Shown: positions 36,155 through 46,997 of the stretch, in pieces
Numbering within the stretch: the stretch's first letter is position 1
How the letters are laid out: every line of letters starts with the position of its first letter
NCBI GenBank assembly: GCA_949288735.1
Contig: CASELE010000001.1
Span: forward strand, 62,001 to 126,000
Reading direction: 5' to 3'
Source: an uncultured Alistipes sp.
GTDB taxonomy: Bacteria > Bacteroidota > Bacteroidia > Bacteroidales > Rikenellaceae
DNA length: 64,000 bases
The notes under the pieces: generated by a model
The model's input: only the letters and a program-made list of their open reading frames with translations
Databases searched by the model: none
Told to the model about the DNA's origin: nothing
Program-made: the position numbers and the translations under genes

Positions 36155-37630
36155 TTATTTGTCTCGTTTGATGGTCTCTTCACGGATGAGCAGCCCCGGC
36201 GCGATATCACCCGCCCCGCTCAGTATCTCGAAAGTCGTGGCCGTCAGCGTGGCGTCGCCCGTTTCGGCCGCCTCCTCGGCTCCGGCGATCTCCGCTTCGG
36301 TCTCGGCTACGGCCGCCTCTTCGGATCCAGCCGGCGCGGCGGCGGCTTCGGCCTCGGCCTCCAGACGGTCCTGCTCGAGCATCTGCATCTCCTCGAGAGC
36401 GCCGAAGCGATTGTCCCAGATCTTGCCCGGTACGGGCTTCAGCATGCCTACCCTCTTATATACGGTAATACCCGTCGAACGATCGGGCATGAGCACTTCG
36501 TAGCGCGAGTTCTCGTTCACACCCTCCTTCAGTCCGATCTTCACCTGAACCGTACCGTCGGCATTGACGGCGTAGATGGGGACGTTCACCTTGAACTCGT
36601 CGTATTCGCGCTGCAGCTCCACGATGGCCTTGTCCACGGCACGCGTGCAGACCTTGAGAAACTGCTCCTGCAGGGGTCGCTTCGAGAAACTTTTCGAGGA
36701 GACGTTTTCGGCCGACGTCTCCGTATGTCCCACATAGGAGAGCGTGAAGAGGTCCGACTCTTCGAATGCGGCCTTGCGTGCTGCACGGGTCGCGTCGTCC
36801 GTCTGCCCGTCGATCCAGTATTCGGCAAAGAAGCGGTTCTGGATATCCTCGTTCCAGTCGAGGTGGTAGAGGTAGGTGATGATATTGACCTTATAGCCGG
36901 CAAACTCGTTCACGATGCCGCCCACCAGCTTGCCCGAGGCGTCGCCGAGCTCCTGATAGGAGGAGTCGCCCGTCACGGCCGATGCCACGCCGCCCAGCAG
37001 CGACAGACCGACGCGGATACCCGTATTGGCCTTGGCCGTCTGTTCGCCCTTGTCGATGAAGGTGATGTCGTTTACCGTCATGAAGGTCTTGCCGATAAGG
37101 TCGAATCCGGCATCGGCCAGCATGGATCGGCCGCGAAGACTCGCATCGGCCTGTTCGATCGCCGAAAAAGACGCGTCGTAGTAACCGCGCTCGACGATCA
37201 GATCCACGTCGAAATTGCCCGTTTCCGGATCGCGGTTGAACCATCGCGCTACCAGTTCGCGCGCAACGTCGTGCTCCGAGATGAAGGCATCGATGTCGGC
37301 GATATTCGGATCCTTCTCCGTGCCGCGCACTCCGGCCTTCACCTTGCGGGCCTTCTTGGCGGTACTTTCGATCGAACGCACGGCAAGGTCGTGTTCGTTG
37401 AACTTGTCGGGCGTACCCATCATGTGGAAGACCGAGTCGATGGTCTCGCCGTAGGCCGCGCCCGAGTGCTTGACGAGCACCTGGCAGAGCGAACTGCGCC
37501 GATAGTTCTCGATCGATTCGTCCTCGAGCACCTTGGCCTGAACCGTCTGCTCCGTCTCTCGGTCGGGAGCCTGGGCATAGGCCGGAGCCGTCATGCAGAG
37601 CAGAGCGGCAAAAACGTAACATTTTTTCAT
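36155..37630 (-). CDS. Large exported protein of unknown function (gene 1)
   Basis: 491 residues with a signal peptide ending AYAQA. Notable segments are ENYRRSSLCQVLVKHSG near residue 42, VNDITFIDKGE near 180, a Gly/Ala-rich, perhaps membrane-active region (VGLSLLGGVASAVTG, LVGGIVNEFAG, about 205-240) and a strand-rich part ending GITVYKRVGMLKPVPGKIWD. The last 70 residues are an Ala/Glu-rich low-complexity stretch followed by a short conserved tail. I recognise no family. First gene of the ten-gene operon, which keeps gaps of 4-23 bp or overlaps down to 28965. Confidence 0.6.
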   Translation of the reverse strand: MKKCYVFAALLCMTAPAYAQAPDRETEQTVQAKVLEDESIENYRRSSLCQVLVKHSGAAYGETIDSVFHMMGTPDKFNEHDLAVRSIESTAKKARKVKAGVRGTEKDPNIADIDAFISEHDVARELVARWFNRDPETGNFDVDLIVERGYYDASFSAIEQADASLRGRSMLADAGFDLIGKTFMTVNDITFIDKGEQTAKANTGIRVGLSLLGGVASAVTGDSSYQELGDASGKLVGGIVNEFAGYKVNIITYLYHLDWNEDIQNRFFAEYWIDGQTDDATRAARKAAFEESDLFTLSYVGHTETSAENVSSKSFSKRPLQEQFLKVCTRAVDKAIVELQREYDEFKVNVPIYAVNADGTVQVKIGLKEGVNENSRYEVLMPDRSTGITVYKRVGMLKPVPGKIWDNRFGALEEMQMLEQDRLEAEAEAAAAPAGSEEAAVAETEAEIAGAEEAAETGDATLTATTFEILSGAGDIAPGLLIREETIKRDK

Positions 37631-37694
37631 GATATACGGGTTATTGGCTTGTGTTTCTGTTTCGTATCATATACCCCTCGGGGCGTACTGTCTG

Positions 37695-37726
37695 TAAAGT
37701 TAGGGAAAATAATCTGTTTGGCCAAA
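37695..37726 (-). promoter_or_regulatory. Probable promoter of the ten-gene envelope operon (TTTG - N20 - TAACTTTA)
   Basis: On the minus strand TTTG is at 37726-37723 and TAACTTTA at 37702-37695, spacing 20 nt. Only the last base of the -7 box deviates (A for G). The ATG at 37630 lies about 64 nt downstream. Confidence 0.5.
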
Positions 37727-37870
37727 TGAATATTGTGATTTATCGGTTAAATATCTTATACGGCCGCTGTATGCATGGACAGCTTTCGCACGATACGTCA
37801 CGACGTTTTTCCGTATGCGGGCGCAACATCGGAAAAACGGAGCGGATATCTGCATTTGAAATATTATGAC

Positions 37871-37878
37871 TATCTTTA
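37871..37878 (+). promoter_or_regulatory. Weak -7 box TATCTTTA upstream of glmS
   Basis: One mismatch to TAnnTTTG, 22 nt before the glmS ATG. No -33 at the proper distance. Confidence 0.35.
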
Positions 37879-37900
37879 CCGGAACAAATCGTAACGAACC

Positions 37901-39745
<1,845 letters not shown>

Positions 39746-39766
39746 GGATACGGACCCGAACAGCAG

Positions 39767-39799
39767 AGGGCCCCGGCACGCGATCCGTGTCGGGGCCCT
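39767..39799. terminator. Hairpin between glmS and the convergent esterase gene
   Basis: A 14-bp stem (39767-39780 / 39786-39799) with one G-T wobble and a 5-nt loop, GC-rich core. Placed between converging genes; likely bidirectional terminator. Confidence 0.78.
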
Positions 39800-39817
39800 T
39801 GCATTGCATGAGGCGCG

Positions 39818-40792
39818 CTAATGCGTCGCGGAGCCGAAATTGGACTCGATGTAATCCTGAAGCGTAAAGACTCTCGAAGCCTCGGAGCGGTCGAGCGAAC
39901 GTACCTGCGTGTCGACCATCAGGGGAAGACGGCCGAAGACGAGTTTTTCGAGAAACGATTCGATTTCGGGGAGATTCTCCGACATCGGTCCGACGGCCAC
40001 TTCGTGTCCGGCACCGGACACCGAATAGAAGACGTGGGGTACGCGGGCGTGCGTCAGACCGTCGGCTATGTATCGCGACCCGAAGAGGCCGGCCCCCATC
40101 GCCCGAAGCGAATCGTAGGGCACGTTGCTGTCGGCATCGCCATGGAAGAGCAGCATCGGAGCCACGGGGCGTACGCCGCCCCAGACGGGCTCCTCACCCG
40201 CGACGAAGAGTGCGCCGGCGAAGGAGATGACTCCCGCATAGTTGAAATCGGCCGGCAGCCGCATGGCTGGCACCGCTCCGTTGCACAGACCATATTCGGC
40301 CTGCAGTACGGTGATGGCCCCGGCGCTCGATCCGCAGATGACAATCTCCGACGGATCGATCCGCCACTCCTCCGCCCGACCGAGCAGATAGGCCGTCGCA
40401 TCGTAGAGATCCTCCACGGCCATCGCAATGCTCGCCGGAAAGGCTACGGCAAAACGTCTCTGGTCGAGTCTGCCCTGCTCCATGGCCCGCTTCAGACCGA
40501 GCCGGTAGTCGATCGACACCACCGTAAGGCCTTGACGGGCCATATGCTCGAAGAAGGGGAGATACTCCGCGCGGTCGCGCTCGCCGCTCGTGAAGCCGCC
40601 GCCGAAAAGAAAAACGAGGCACGGTGACGAATCCAGCCGCATGTCGGGTATGCGGTAGCGATCCATGCGAAGCGTATCGTTCTCCTTGACCGAATAGACA
40701 AAGGTTCTTTTCTCCACCGTTTGGCCGACGGCGGCAACGGGCCTTGTGGCGGCAGCGCACAGCAACATGACGAATAACACCAGTTTTTTCAT
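39818..40792 (-). CDS. Secreted alpha/beta-hydrolase (carboxylesterase-like)
   Basis: 324 residues. A signal peptide MKKLVLFVMLLCAAAT.. decides the start at 40792, and an upstream GTG at 40813 is less likely. The oxyanion segment is FLFGGGFTSG, the nucleophile Ser156 lies in CGSSAGA, the acid is near FHGDADSNVP (D219/D221) and the base is His263 in SGAGHEV. The hormone-sensitive-lipase/carboxylesterase-like layout points to an esterase acting on small acyl or acetyl esters in the periplasm or outside. Downstream of the DUF2461 gene by 17 bp on the same strand. Confidence 0.85.
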   Translation of the reverse strand: MKKLVLFVMLLCAAATRPVAAVGQTVEKRTFVYSVKENDTLRMDRYRIPDMRLDSSPCLVFLFGGGFTSGERDRAEYLPFFEHMARQGLTVVSIDYRLGLKRAMEQGRLDQRRFAVAFPASIAMAVEDLYDATAYLLGRAEEWRIDPSEIVICGSSAGAITVLQAEYGLCNGAVPAMRLPADFNYAGVISFAGALFVAGEEPVWGGVRPVAPMLLFHGDADSNVPYDSLRAMGAGLFGSRYIADGLTHARVPHVFYSVSGAGHEVAVGPMSENLPEIESFLEKLVFGRLPLMVDTQVRSLDRSEASRVFTLQDYIESNFGSATH

Positions 40793-40809
40793 GACATCTC
40801 TTTTTTCAA

Positions 40810-41472
40810 TCACATCATCTCCTCGCGGGCGAAACGTACCGCACGGTTCAGCACACCGACGAAATGCCCCGTCGTGCGGAAGGCCCCGACAATCCGCTCC
40901 AGCAGATCGGGAGTCAGAAGTTCCGTCCCGGCGACGGGACGCTCAAGCAGAAAATCGCGTCTGCGCAGCCAGTCGTCGTACTCCGAACCGCGCGGATAGC
41001 CTGTTGGCGTACGTCGAAGCGGATCGCCCGATCCGAGCTCGAATCCCGTCGCCTCGCGGGCCGCTGCGACGAGTTCGGCGCCGTTGTCGAGAATCTCGTC
41101 GCGCACGGAACGCAGCACGACCGGTTCGGGGCGGTAGAGACCCGCTGCGAGCAGGCTGCCTCCGGGTTCGATATGAAGATAGTAACCTGCATAGCCCGAA
41201 TTCTTTCCGCAGGGCGCCACGTAGATGCCGATGTGGGTCTTGTAGGGCGTCTTGTCGGGTGTGAAGCGCGTATCGCGGGCAATACGGTAAGTGCAATCTT
41301 CGGGCCGCAAGCCCCGAACCGAGGGGTCGAACGACGATATTCCGTCGATCAACCCCCCGGTAAAGGTCCTGCATCGTTCCCGCACCCGCTCCCACCGCTG
41401 CCGGTTTTCGGCAAACCAGGCCCGGTCGTTGCAGGCGCGCAGCTCGTTGAGAAAAGCGAGCGTTTCCCTCAT
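40810..41472 (-). CDS. DUF2461 family protein
   Basis: 220 residues matching DUF2461: the start LAFLNELRACNDRAWFAENR, then RIARDTRFTPDKTPYKTHIG (the family's conserved DxRFxxDKxPYK) and GYYLHIEPGGSLLAAGLY. Biochemical role unknown in the family. Cytoplasmic by appearance. Only 4 bp after glyA's stop, so probably co-transcribed with glyA and the following esterase. Confidence 0.9.
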   Translation of the reverse strand: MRETLAFLNELRACNDRAWFAENRQRWERVRERCRTFTGGLIDGISSFDPSVRGLRPEDCTYRIARDTRFTPDKTPYKTHIGIYVAPCGKNSGYAGYYLHIEPGGSLLAAGLYRPEPVVLRSVRDEILDNGAELVAAAREATGFELGSGDPLRRTPTGYPRGSEYDDWLRRRDFLLERPVAGTELLTPDLLERIVGAFRTTGHFVGVLNRAVRFAREEMM

Positions 41473-41476
41473 CGGT

Positions 41477-42757
41477 CTACCAGGCGAAGAGGGGGTATTC
41501 GGCCATCATGGCGTTCACCTCGCGGCGTACGGCGGCGATATTCTCCTCGTTCTCGGGATCGCCGAGTACGCGGTCGATCAGTCCCACGATGTAGTCCATC
41601 TTATCCTCCTTCACGCCACGCGTGGTGATGGCGGGCGTACCGAAGCGCAGACCCGAGGTCTGGAAGGGCGAACGGCTGTCGAACGGCACCATGTTCTTGT
41701 TGGTCGTGATATCGGCGGCCACGAGGCACTTTTCGGCCAGCTTGCCCGTCAATTCGGGGAACTTCGTACGCAGGTCGACCAGCATCAGATGGTTGTCCGT
41801 TCCGTCCGATACGATCTTGTATCCGCGTTTTACAAAGGCTTCGGCCATGGCAGCGGCATTCTTCTTCACCTGGGTCTGGTACTCCCTGTAGGAGGGTTCG
41901 AGCGCCTCGCCGAAGGCTACGGCCTTGGCCGCTATCACATGTTCGAGCGGTCCGCCCTGAATACCCGGGAAGACGGCCGAGTTGAGCACCTGCGACATCA
42001 TCTTCACCGCGCCCTTCGGGGTCTTGAGCCCCCAGGGGTTCTCGAAATCCTTACCCATGAGAATGATGCCGCCGCGGGGACCGCGCAGCGTCTTGTGCGT
42101 CGTCGAGGTGACGATGTGGGCGTACTTCACCGGATTCTCCAGCAGACCCGCAGCGATCAGGCCGGCCGTGTGGGCCATATCCACGAGCAGCAGCGCGCCC
42201 ACCTTGTCGGCAATCTCGCGCATGCGCCTGTAGTCCCATTCACGCGAATAGGCCGAAGCGCCGCCCACGATCAGCTTGGGTTTGCATTCGATGGCCTTGC
42301 GCTCCATGGCATCGTAGTCGATGCGGCCCGTGGCCTCGTCGAGCTGGTAGCCCACGGCCCGGAAATACATGCCGGACATGTTCACCGGCGAACCGTGCGA
42401 AAGGTGACCGCCATGCGCCAGATCGAGCCCCATGAAGGTGTCGCCCGGCTTGAGGCAGGCGAAGAAGACGGCCATGTTGGCCTGGGCGCCCGAATGGGGC
42501 TGCACGTTGGCATATTCGGCTCCGTAGAGCTTGCAGACGCGCTCGATGGCCAGCCGCTCCACCTTGTCCACCACCTCGCAGCCGCCGTAGTAGCGGGCTG
42601 CGGGATACCCCTCGGCATATTTGTTGGTGAGTACCGAGCCCATGGCCTGCATCACCTGGTCGCTGACGAAGTTCTCCGAGGCGATCAGTTCGATGCCCTT
42701 CATCTGACGCTGACGCTCCTCGGCGATCAGGTCGAAGATTTGCGTGTCATTTTTCAT
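41477..42757 (-). CDS. glyA: Serine hydroxymethyltransferase
   Basis: 426 residues, full length. PLP enzyme that interconverts serine and glycine and charges tetrahydrofolate with a one-carbon unit, which also feeds Fmt. The start [16 protein letters not shown] is diagnostic, and the PLP lysine lies in [31 protein letters not shown] and [11 protein letters not shown] are further family blocks. First gene of a unit with the DUF2461 and esterase genes. A -7 box lies 184 nt upstream, leaving a long leader. Confidence 0.98.
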   Translation of the reverse strand: MKNDTQIFDLIAEERQRQMKGIELIASENFVSDQVMQAMGSVLTNKYAEGYPAARYYGGCEVVDKVERLAIERVCKLYGAEYANVQPHSGAQANMAVFFACLKPGDTFMGLDLAHGGHLSHGSPVNMSGMYFRAVGYQLDEATGRIDYDAMERKAIECKPKLIVGGASAYSREWDYRRMREIADKVGALLLVDMAHTAGLIAAGLLENPVKYAHIVTSTTHKTLRGPRGGIILMGKDFENPWGLKTPKGAVKMMSQVLNSAVFPGIQGGPLEHVIAAKAVAFGEALEPSYREYQTQVKKNAAAMAEAFVKRGYKIVSDGTDNHLMLVDLRTKFPELTGKLAEKCLVAADITTNKNMVPFDSRSPFQTSGLRFGTPAITTRGVKEDKMDYIVGLIDRVLGDPENEENIAAVRREVNAMMAEYPLFAW

Positions 42758-43058
42758 AATCCGGTCGGTTTGAATGTTATGGATTGGTTGTTACTATTCG
42801 TTTGCGGAACCCGGTCAGGGGCGTCTCCGACCCCGCGCAGCTCCCGCGACAACTTTTTCCCGCGCCCGTGCACGAGGGCGGGAAAGAAGGGTTTCGGGGC
42901 GAGAAGAGATCTCTCCATGGGTCGCTCGGTTCCGTATGGACAAAGATAGGGATTTTCCGCGAAAATATCCGGCGGACCGCCTATTAAATATTTTCACTAT
43001 CTTTGTCGTCGCAAAAGCCGGTCCATGCCGGCTCGTGACATTAAAACAGATTGAAAAT
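42758..43058. other. Divergent glyA/fabG control region
   Basis: 301 bp without a gene. It holds a minus-strand -7 box TATCTTTG at 42948-42941 for glyA and a plus-strand -7 box TATCTTTG at 42998-43005 for fabG, both exact but without clear -33 elements. The glyA leader of about 180 nt contains an imperfect GC-rich hairpin near 42859-42893 (TTTCCCGC..GGGCGGGAAA). I cannot assign this to a known riboswitch class. Confidence 0.5.
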
Positions 43059-43805
43059 ATGAAACTACTCGAAGGAAAGGTCGCCGTCGTTACGGGTGCG
43101 GCGCGCGGCATAGGCAAGGCCATCGCCCTGCAGTTCGCACGCGAAGGGGCGGACGTGGCATTCACCGACCTGACGATCGACGAGAACGGCAAGGCTACCG
43201 AGGCCGAAATCGCGGCTCTGGGTGTCCGTGCCAAAGGGTACGCTTCGAATGCGGCTGATTTCGAGGAGACGCACCGCGTCATCGACGAAATCGTCAAGGA
43301 GTTCGGCCGCATCGACATTCTGGTCAACAACGCCGGAATCACGAAAGACGGCCTCATGATGCGCATGTCCGAGGCGCAGTGGGATGCCGTGCTTACGGTC
43401 AATCTGAAGTCGGCGTTCAACTTCATCCACGCCGTCGTGCCCGTCATGGCGCGCCAGAAGAGCGGCTCGATCATCAACATGTCCTCCGTGGTAGGCGTGA
43501 GCGGCAATGCCGGACAGTGCAACTACTCGGCTTCGAAGGCGGGCATGATCGGTTTGGCCAAGTCGATAGCCAAGGAGATGGGGCCGCGCGGCATCCGTGC
43601 CAACTGCATTGCGCCGGGCTTCATCATCACCGACATGACCAACCAGCTCTCGGACGAGGTGAAGGAGAACTGGTGCAAGCAGATTCCGCTGCGTCGCGGC
43701 GGTACGCCCGAAGATGTGGCCAAGGTGGCCCTCTTCCTCGCATCGGATCTCTCGTCCTATGTCAGCGGACAGGTAATCCACTGCTGCGGCGCCATGAACT
43801 GCTAG
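43059..43805 (+). CDS. fabG: 3-oxoacyl-[acyl-carrier-protein] reductase
   Basis: 248 residues, a classical short-chain dehydrogenase. The NADPH site is TGAARGIGKA (residues 12-21), NNAG at 90-93, and the catalytic set is N115, S143, Y156 and K160 (YSASK). NCIAPGFIITDM and a terminal VSGQVIHCCGAMNC resemble FabG, where VDGG is usual before the end; here the sequence is HCCGAMN, a small oddity. It reduces beta-ketoacyl-ACP in fatty acid synthesis. Start fixed at 43059 by the family N-terminus MKLLEGKVAVV. Monocistronic. Confidence 0.93.
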   Translation: MKLLEGKVAVVTGAARGIGKAIALQFAREGADVAFTDLTIDENGKATEAEIAALGVRAKGYASNAADFEETHRVIDEIVKEFGRIDILVNNAGITKDGLMMRMSEAQWDAVLTVNLKSAFNFIHAVVPVMARQKSGSIINMSSVVGVSGNAGQCNYSASKAGMIGLAKSIAKEMGPRGIRANCIAPGFIITDMTNQLSDEVKENWCKQIPLRRGGTPEDVAKVALFLASDLSSYVSGQVIHCCGAMNC

Positions 43806-43832
43806 CGCACCGTACGGAAGGAAAAAAGAAGA

Positions 43833-43857
43833 GAGTCGCTCCCTGAGGGAGCGGCTC
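43833..43857. terminator. Hairpin after fabG
   Basis: An 11-bp stem (43833-43843 / 43847-43857) with one wobble and a TGA loop between fabG and the convergent transporter gene. Confidence 0.7.
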
Positions 43858-43891
43858 TTCCTGTCCATGTCGGTCCGCCGCGGCCGCATCG

Positions 43892-45748
43892 TCAGAAGGG
43901 AAAGAAGAGCGGCAGCACGAGGATCATGACCACGCCCATGATGACCTGCAGCGGCAGACCCACCTTCACGTAGTCCATGAAGGTATACTGTCCGGCCGGC
44001 ATGACCAACGCGTTGGGCGGCGTGGAGAAGGGCGAGGCAAAGCACATGCTTGCGGCGACCGTCACGGCGAACATGTATGGGACGGGGCTTACGCCGAGCT
44101 GCAGGGCGCTCTGCAGGGCGATGGGCGCCATAAGCAGAGCCGTCACCGTGTTGCTGATGAACATGGTCATCAGCGACGTGGTAAAGTAGATGCCGGCGAG
44201 CAGGGCGAGAGGTCCGAATCCGCCGATGCTCTCGACCAGCGTCGTCGAGATGTACTCCGACACGCCGGTCTTCTCCAGCGCGAGCGACATGGGCATCATG
44301 GCCGCAAAGAGGACGATGGTCTCCCAGCGTATGGTCTGATAGGCAGCCTCCACGCTGCGCAGGCATCCCGTGACCACCATCAGGACGGCGGCGATCATGA
44401 CGGCCGTCACCGGAGCCACGGGGATGAAGTCGAAGACCATCATAGTCACCATGAGTATCATGATGAGGGCGGCTACCGGTGCCTTGTAGTCGAGCGTAAC
44501 CTTGGCGGCCTCCGCCAGGGGCTGTCCCAGCACGACCCAGTTCTCCTCCTCGCCCGATAGCCGGGCGATATCCTTCCAGTCGCCCTGCACGAGCAGCACG
44601 TCGCCGTCGTGCATGCGCACGTTGCCCAGATCGCGGAGCAGATACTCCTTCTTGCGCCGTATTCCCAGCACGTTGACGTTGTACTTGTCGCGTATGCCCA
44701 CCTCCTTGACCGTACGGTTCGCCAGACGCGACGAGGACATGAGCAGCACCTCGGCAATACCTATGTCGTAGAAATCAAGCGAGGCCGGTTCGCGCGATGT
44801 CTCCTCGGTCACGTGACCGTCTATGAGGTCGAGACCGCACTCCAGCGCGAAGCGCTCTACCTGTTCCGGCGCCCCCGACAGATAGAGCACGTCGCCTTCG
44901 GCCAGTTCGGTATCGGGTGCCGAGAACTGCTTCAGCGTATGCAGAAAACGGTTGCGGGCCATCTCCTGGCGACGGATCTCCAGAATGTTCAGCCCGTATC
45001 TGTGTCGCACGTCGAGCCCGGCGACGGTCCGCCCGACGGCGGCGCTCCCGGCAACGACGCGCGCCCGGAACAGATTGCTCGACAAGCCGTACTCCTTGAC
45101 CAGCTGGGCCAGCGACTTGCCCGTGCGCGAACGTTCGTCACCAGTCCCCTTCCCCGTGAGGAACCATTTGCTCAGGGGCAGAAGCACGAGCGTACCCACC
45201 CCGACGCATACCAGACCTACGGGCAGGAACGAGAAGAAGGAGAGCGACTCGAAGCCGGCCTGCACCAGCGCATCCTGAATGATAAGGTTGGGCGGCGTAC
45301 CGATCAGTGTCATCATGCCGCCCATGCTGCTGGCAAAGGCCAGCGGCATGAGCAGACGGCTCGGATTGCTTCCGGCGCCGGCCGCCATGCTCACCACGAT
45401 GGGCAGCATCAGGGCCACCGTGCCCGTATTGCTCACGAAGGCCCCGATGCCGGCCGTAGTCAGCACCACGAGCAGGAAGAGCCTCAACTCGCTCTGCCCC
45501 GCCAGCTTCAGAATCCGGCTGCCTATCATTTTGGCCAGTCCGGTCTGGAAAATGGCTCCGCCCACGACGAAGAGTCCGACCATCATGATGACGACCGAAT
45601 TGGAGAAGCCCGAAAGCCCCTCATCGGGGGTCAGGATTCCGAATACGAGCAGCGCCAGCAGAGCGCAGACGGCGACCAGGTCCGACCGGATCTTGCCGCT
45701 CATGAAGAAGACGACCGCAATGGCCAGTATTGAAACCGTAATGAGCAT
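43892..45748 (-). CDS. SLC13/DASS-type anion transporter with central RCK_C (TrkA-C) domains
   Basis: 618 residues. Two membrane halves (about 1-175 and 395-618) flank a cytoplasmic region. The first half has SNTGTVALMLPIV and TLIGTPPNLII, the second ISNTVTALLMAPIA and FSTPPNALVMPAG, i.e. the paired SNT..P signatures of the DASS family. The insert (about 190-380) contains two RCK_C-like units: YGLNILEIRRQ.. and YNVNVLGIRRKKEYLL..GDVLLVQG. Substrate may be sulfate or dicarboxylate. The start at 45748 follows the promoter at 45844-45875; the longer frame to 45874 would run across it. Confidence 0.9.
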   Translation of the reverse strand: MLITVSILAIAVVFFMSGKIRSDLVAVCALLALLVFGILTPDEGLSGFSNSVVIMMVGLFVVGGAIFQTGLAKMIGSRILKLAGQSELRLFLLVVLTTAGIGAFVSNTGTVALMLPIVVSMAAGAGSNPSRLLMPLAFASSMGGMMTLIGTPPNLIIQDALVQAGFESLSFFSFLPVGLVCVGVGTLVLLPLSKWFLTGKGTGDERSRTGKSLAQLVKEYGLSSNLFRARVVAGSAAVGRTVAGLDVRHRYGLNILEIRRQEMARNRFLHTLKQFSAPDTELAEGDVLYLSGAPEQVERFALECGLDLIDGHVTEETSREPASLDFYDIGIAEVLLMSSSRLANRTVKEVGIRDKYNVNVLGIRRKKEYLLRDLGNVRMHDGDVLLVQGDWKDIARLSGEEENWVVLGQPLAEAAKVTLDYKAPVAALIMILMVTMMVFDFIPVAPVTAVMIAAVLMVVTGCLRSVEAAYQTIRWETIVLFAAMMPMSLALEKTGVSEYISTTLVESIGGFGPLALLAGIYFTTSLMTMFISNTVTALLMAPIALQSALQLGVSPVPYMFAVTVAASMCFASPFSTPPNALVMPAGQYTFMDYVKVGLPLQVIMGVVMILVLPLFFPF

Positions 45749-45843
45749 GTCGCGAAAATTTTTCTCTCCGGCACTGCACGCGGAATCGCACTTCCGTGCA
45801 TGCGGCCGAACAGCCGCCCCGCACGGGGTATACGTGCCGTTAA

Positions 45844-45875
45844 CAAAGATAGGTATTTTTTTCGCGTCCGCCAAA
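45844..45875 (-). promoter_or_regulatory. Perfect Bacteroidota promoter (TTTG - N20 - TATCTTTG) for the SLC13 gene
   Basis: On the minus strand TTTG is at 45875-45872 and TATCTTTG at 45851-45844, spacing 20 nt. The leader to the ATG at 45748 is about 90 nt. Confidence 0.75.
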
Positions 45876-45913
45876 CAATCCGCCTGACGCGTTCCGCCCC
45901 TGCCGGAGTATAC

Positions 45914-46822
45914 CTACCGTCCGCGCAGCTTCCGGCTATACTCCGACGGGGTCATGCCCGTCTGCCGGCGGAACATGCGGCTGAAGTGCTGCGGATGACT
46001 GAATCCCAGCTCTTCGGCAATCTGCTTGAGATTCTTCGCCGGATCGAGCAGCCACTCCTTGGCCGCATCGAACATCTTCAGCCGGATGTACTCCTGTGCC
46101 GTCCTGCCGGTTCCGGCCTTGACCAGATCGCCGAAATAGTTCGGCGAGAGGCAGATCTTGTCGGCGAAATAGCGCACCGTGGGCACGCCCCGCTCGACTG
46201 CCAGGCCCGAATACAGGTATTCGTCCAGCAGACTTTCGAAGCGGGCCAGTACGTCGAGATTCAGATGCTCGCGCGTGACGAACTGCCGTTCGTAGAAACG
46301 CATGCAGTAGTTGAGCAGAATCTCGATGTTGGATACGACGAGTGCCTTCGAAAAGCGATCGGCGGGACGCTGCAGCTCCGATTCGATCTTGTGCATGTAG
46401 TCCTCCAGCACGCACCGTTCCTCGGCCGACAGATGCAACGCCTCGTTGGAGGCGTAGGAAAAGAACGTGTACTGTCTGATACTCTCTCCGAGAGCCGTAC
46501 GGTGCAGATAATCGGGATGAAACAGCAGCCCCACGGCCTCGGGAGCCGGTCCCCCGCCGATCTGCTGGATGCCGACCGTCTGGCCCGGGGCGAAACTAAC
46601 GACCGTCTCGTCATCGAAATCGTACTTCGTCCGTCCGTAGTCGATGAGACATCCCTTCGTCTTCTTGAGAAAAAGCGCATAAAAGCCGAAAGACATCCGA
46701 TAGGCCGGCTGGCTCTCCGAACGGTCGAAATGCACGATCTCCACCAGCGGATGGCGGGTCTCGAATCCGAAGAAACGATTGTAATGTTCGATGGTGTCGG
46801 CATCGTAGATTGTCGGGTCCAT
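45914..46822 (-). CDS. AraC-family transcriptional regulator (first paralogue)
   Basis: 302 residues. About 1-190 is a cupin-like sensing domain and about 205-302 carries two HTH motifs (VRYFADKICLSPNYFGDLVK, then LKQIAEELGFSHPQHFSRMF), ending MTPSEYSRKLRGR. The in-frame extension to 47188 is noncoding shadow; the start at 46822 gives MDPTIYDADTIEHYNRF, similar in length to the second paralogue. Transcribed away from the cysteine-hydrolase gene at 46998, which it may regulate. Its last 78 bp match the second AraC gene exactly. Confidence 0.88.
   Translation of the reverse strand: MDPTIYDADTIEHYNRFFGFETRHPLVEIVHFDRSESQPAYRMSFGFYALFLKKTKGCLIDYGRTKYDFDDETVVSFAPGQTVGIQQIGGGPAPEAVGLLFHPDYLHRTALGESIRQYTFFSYASNEALHLSAEERCVLEDYMHKIESELQRPADRFSKALVVSNIEILLNYCMRFYERQFVTREHLNLDVLARFESLLDEYLYSGLAVERGVPTVRYFADKICLSPNYFGDLVKAGTGRTAQEYIRLKMFDAAKEWLLDPAKNLKQIAEELGFSHPQHFSRMFRRQTGMTPSEYSRKLRGR
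45919..45996 (-). repeat. 78-bp direct repeat, copy A (3' end of first araC gene)
   Basis: Identical over 78 bp with 48116-48193. It encodes the C-terminal ..QHFSRMFRRQTGMTPSEYSRKLRG end. Identity falls abruptly on the upstream side, to partial similarity. Confidence 0.95.
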
Positions 46823-46997
46823 GGTTTCGTATGATTGGCCGGTACAAAGAAAGCGCTTTTTCCGGCACGTTCGAACGCTCTTCGCCGTCAAAAGAGGAAT
46901 CGGGGTATCTCTGCCCGGAAGCAGGGTATGCGCGGACTGGTCCGAATCGGTTTTCTTTGCGGACTGAAAGGACCGGATTCCGCAAACGATAAACAGC

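Noticed and set aside
37631..37900. glmS ribozyme in the glmS leader
   Set aside because: The gap to the previous gene is only 270 bp, holds two promoters, and shows no recognisable ribozyme core.
45749..45874. Longer N-terminus for the SLC13 transporter
   Set aside because: It would run across the perfect promoter at 45844-45875.
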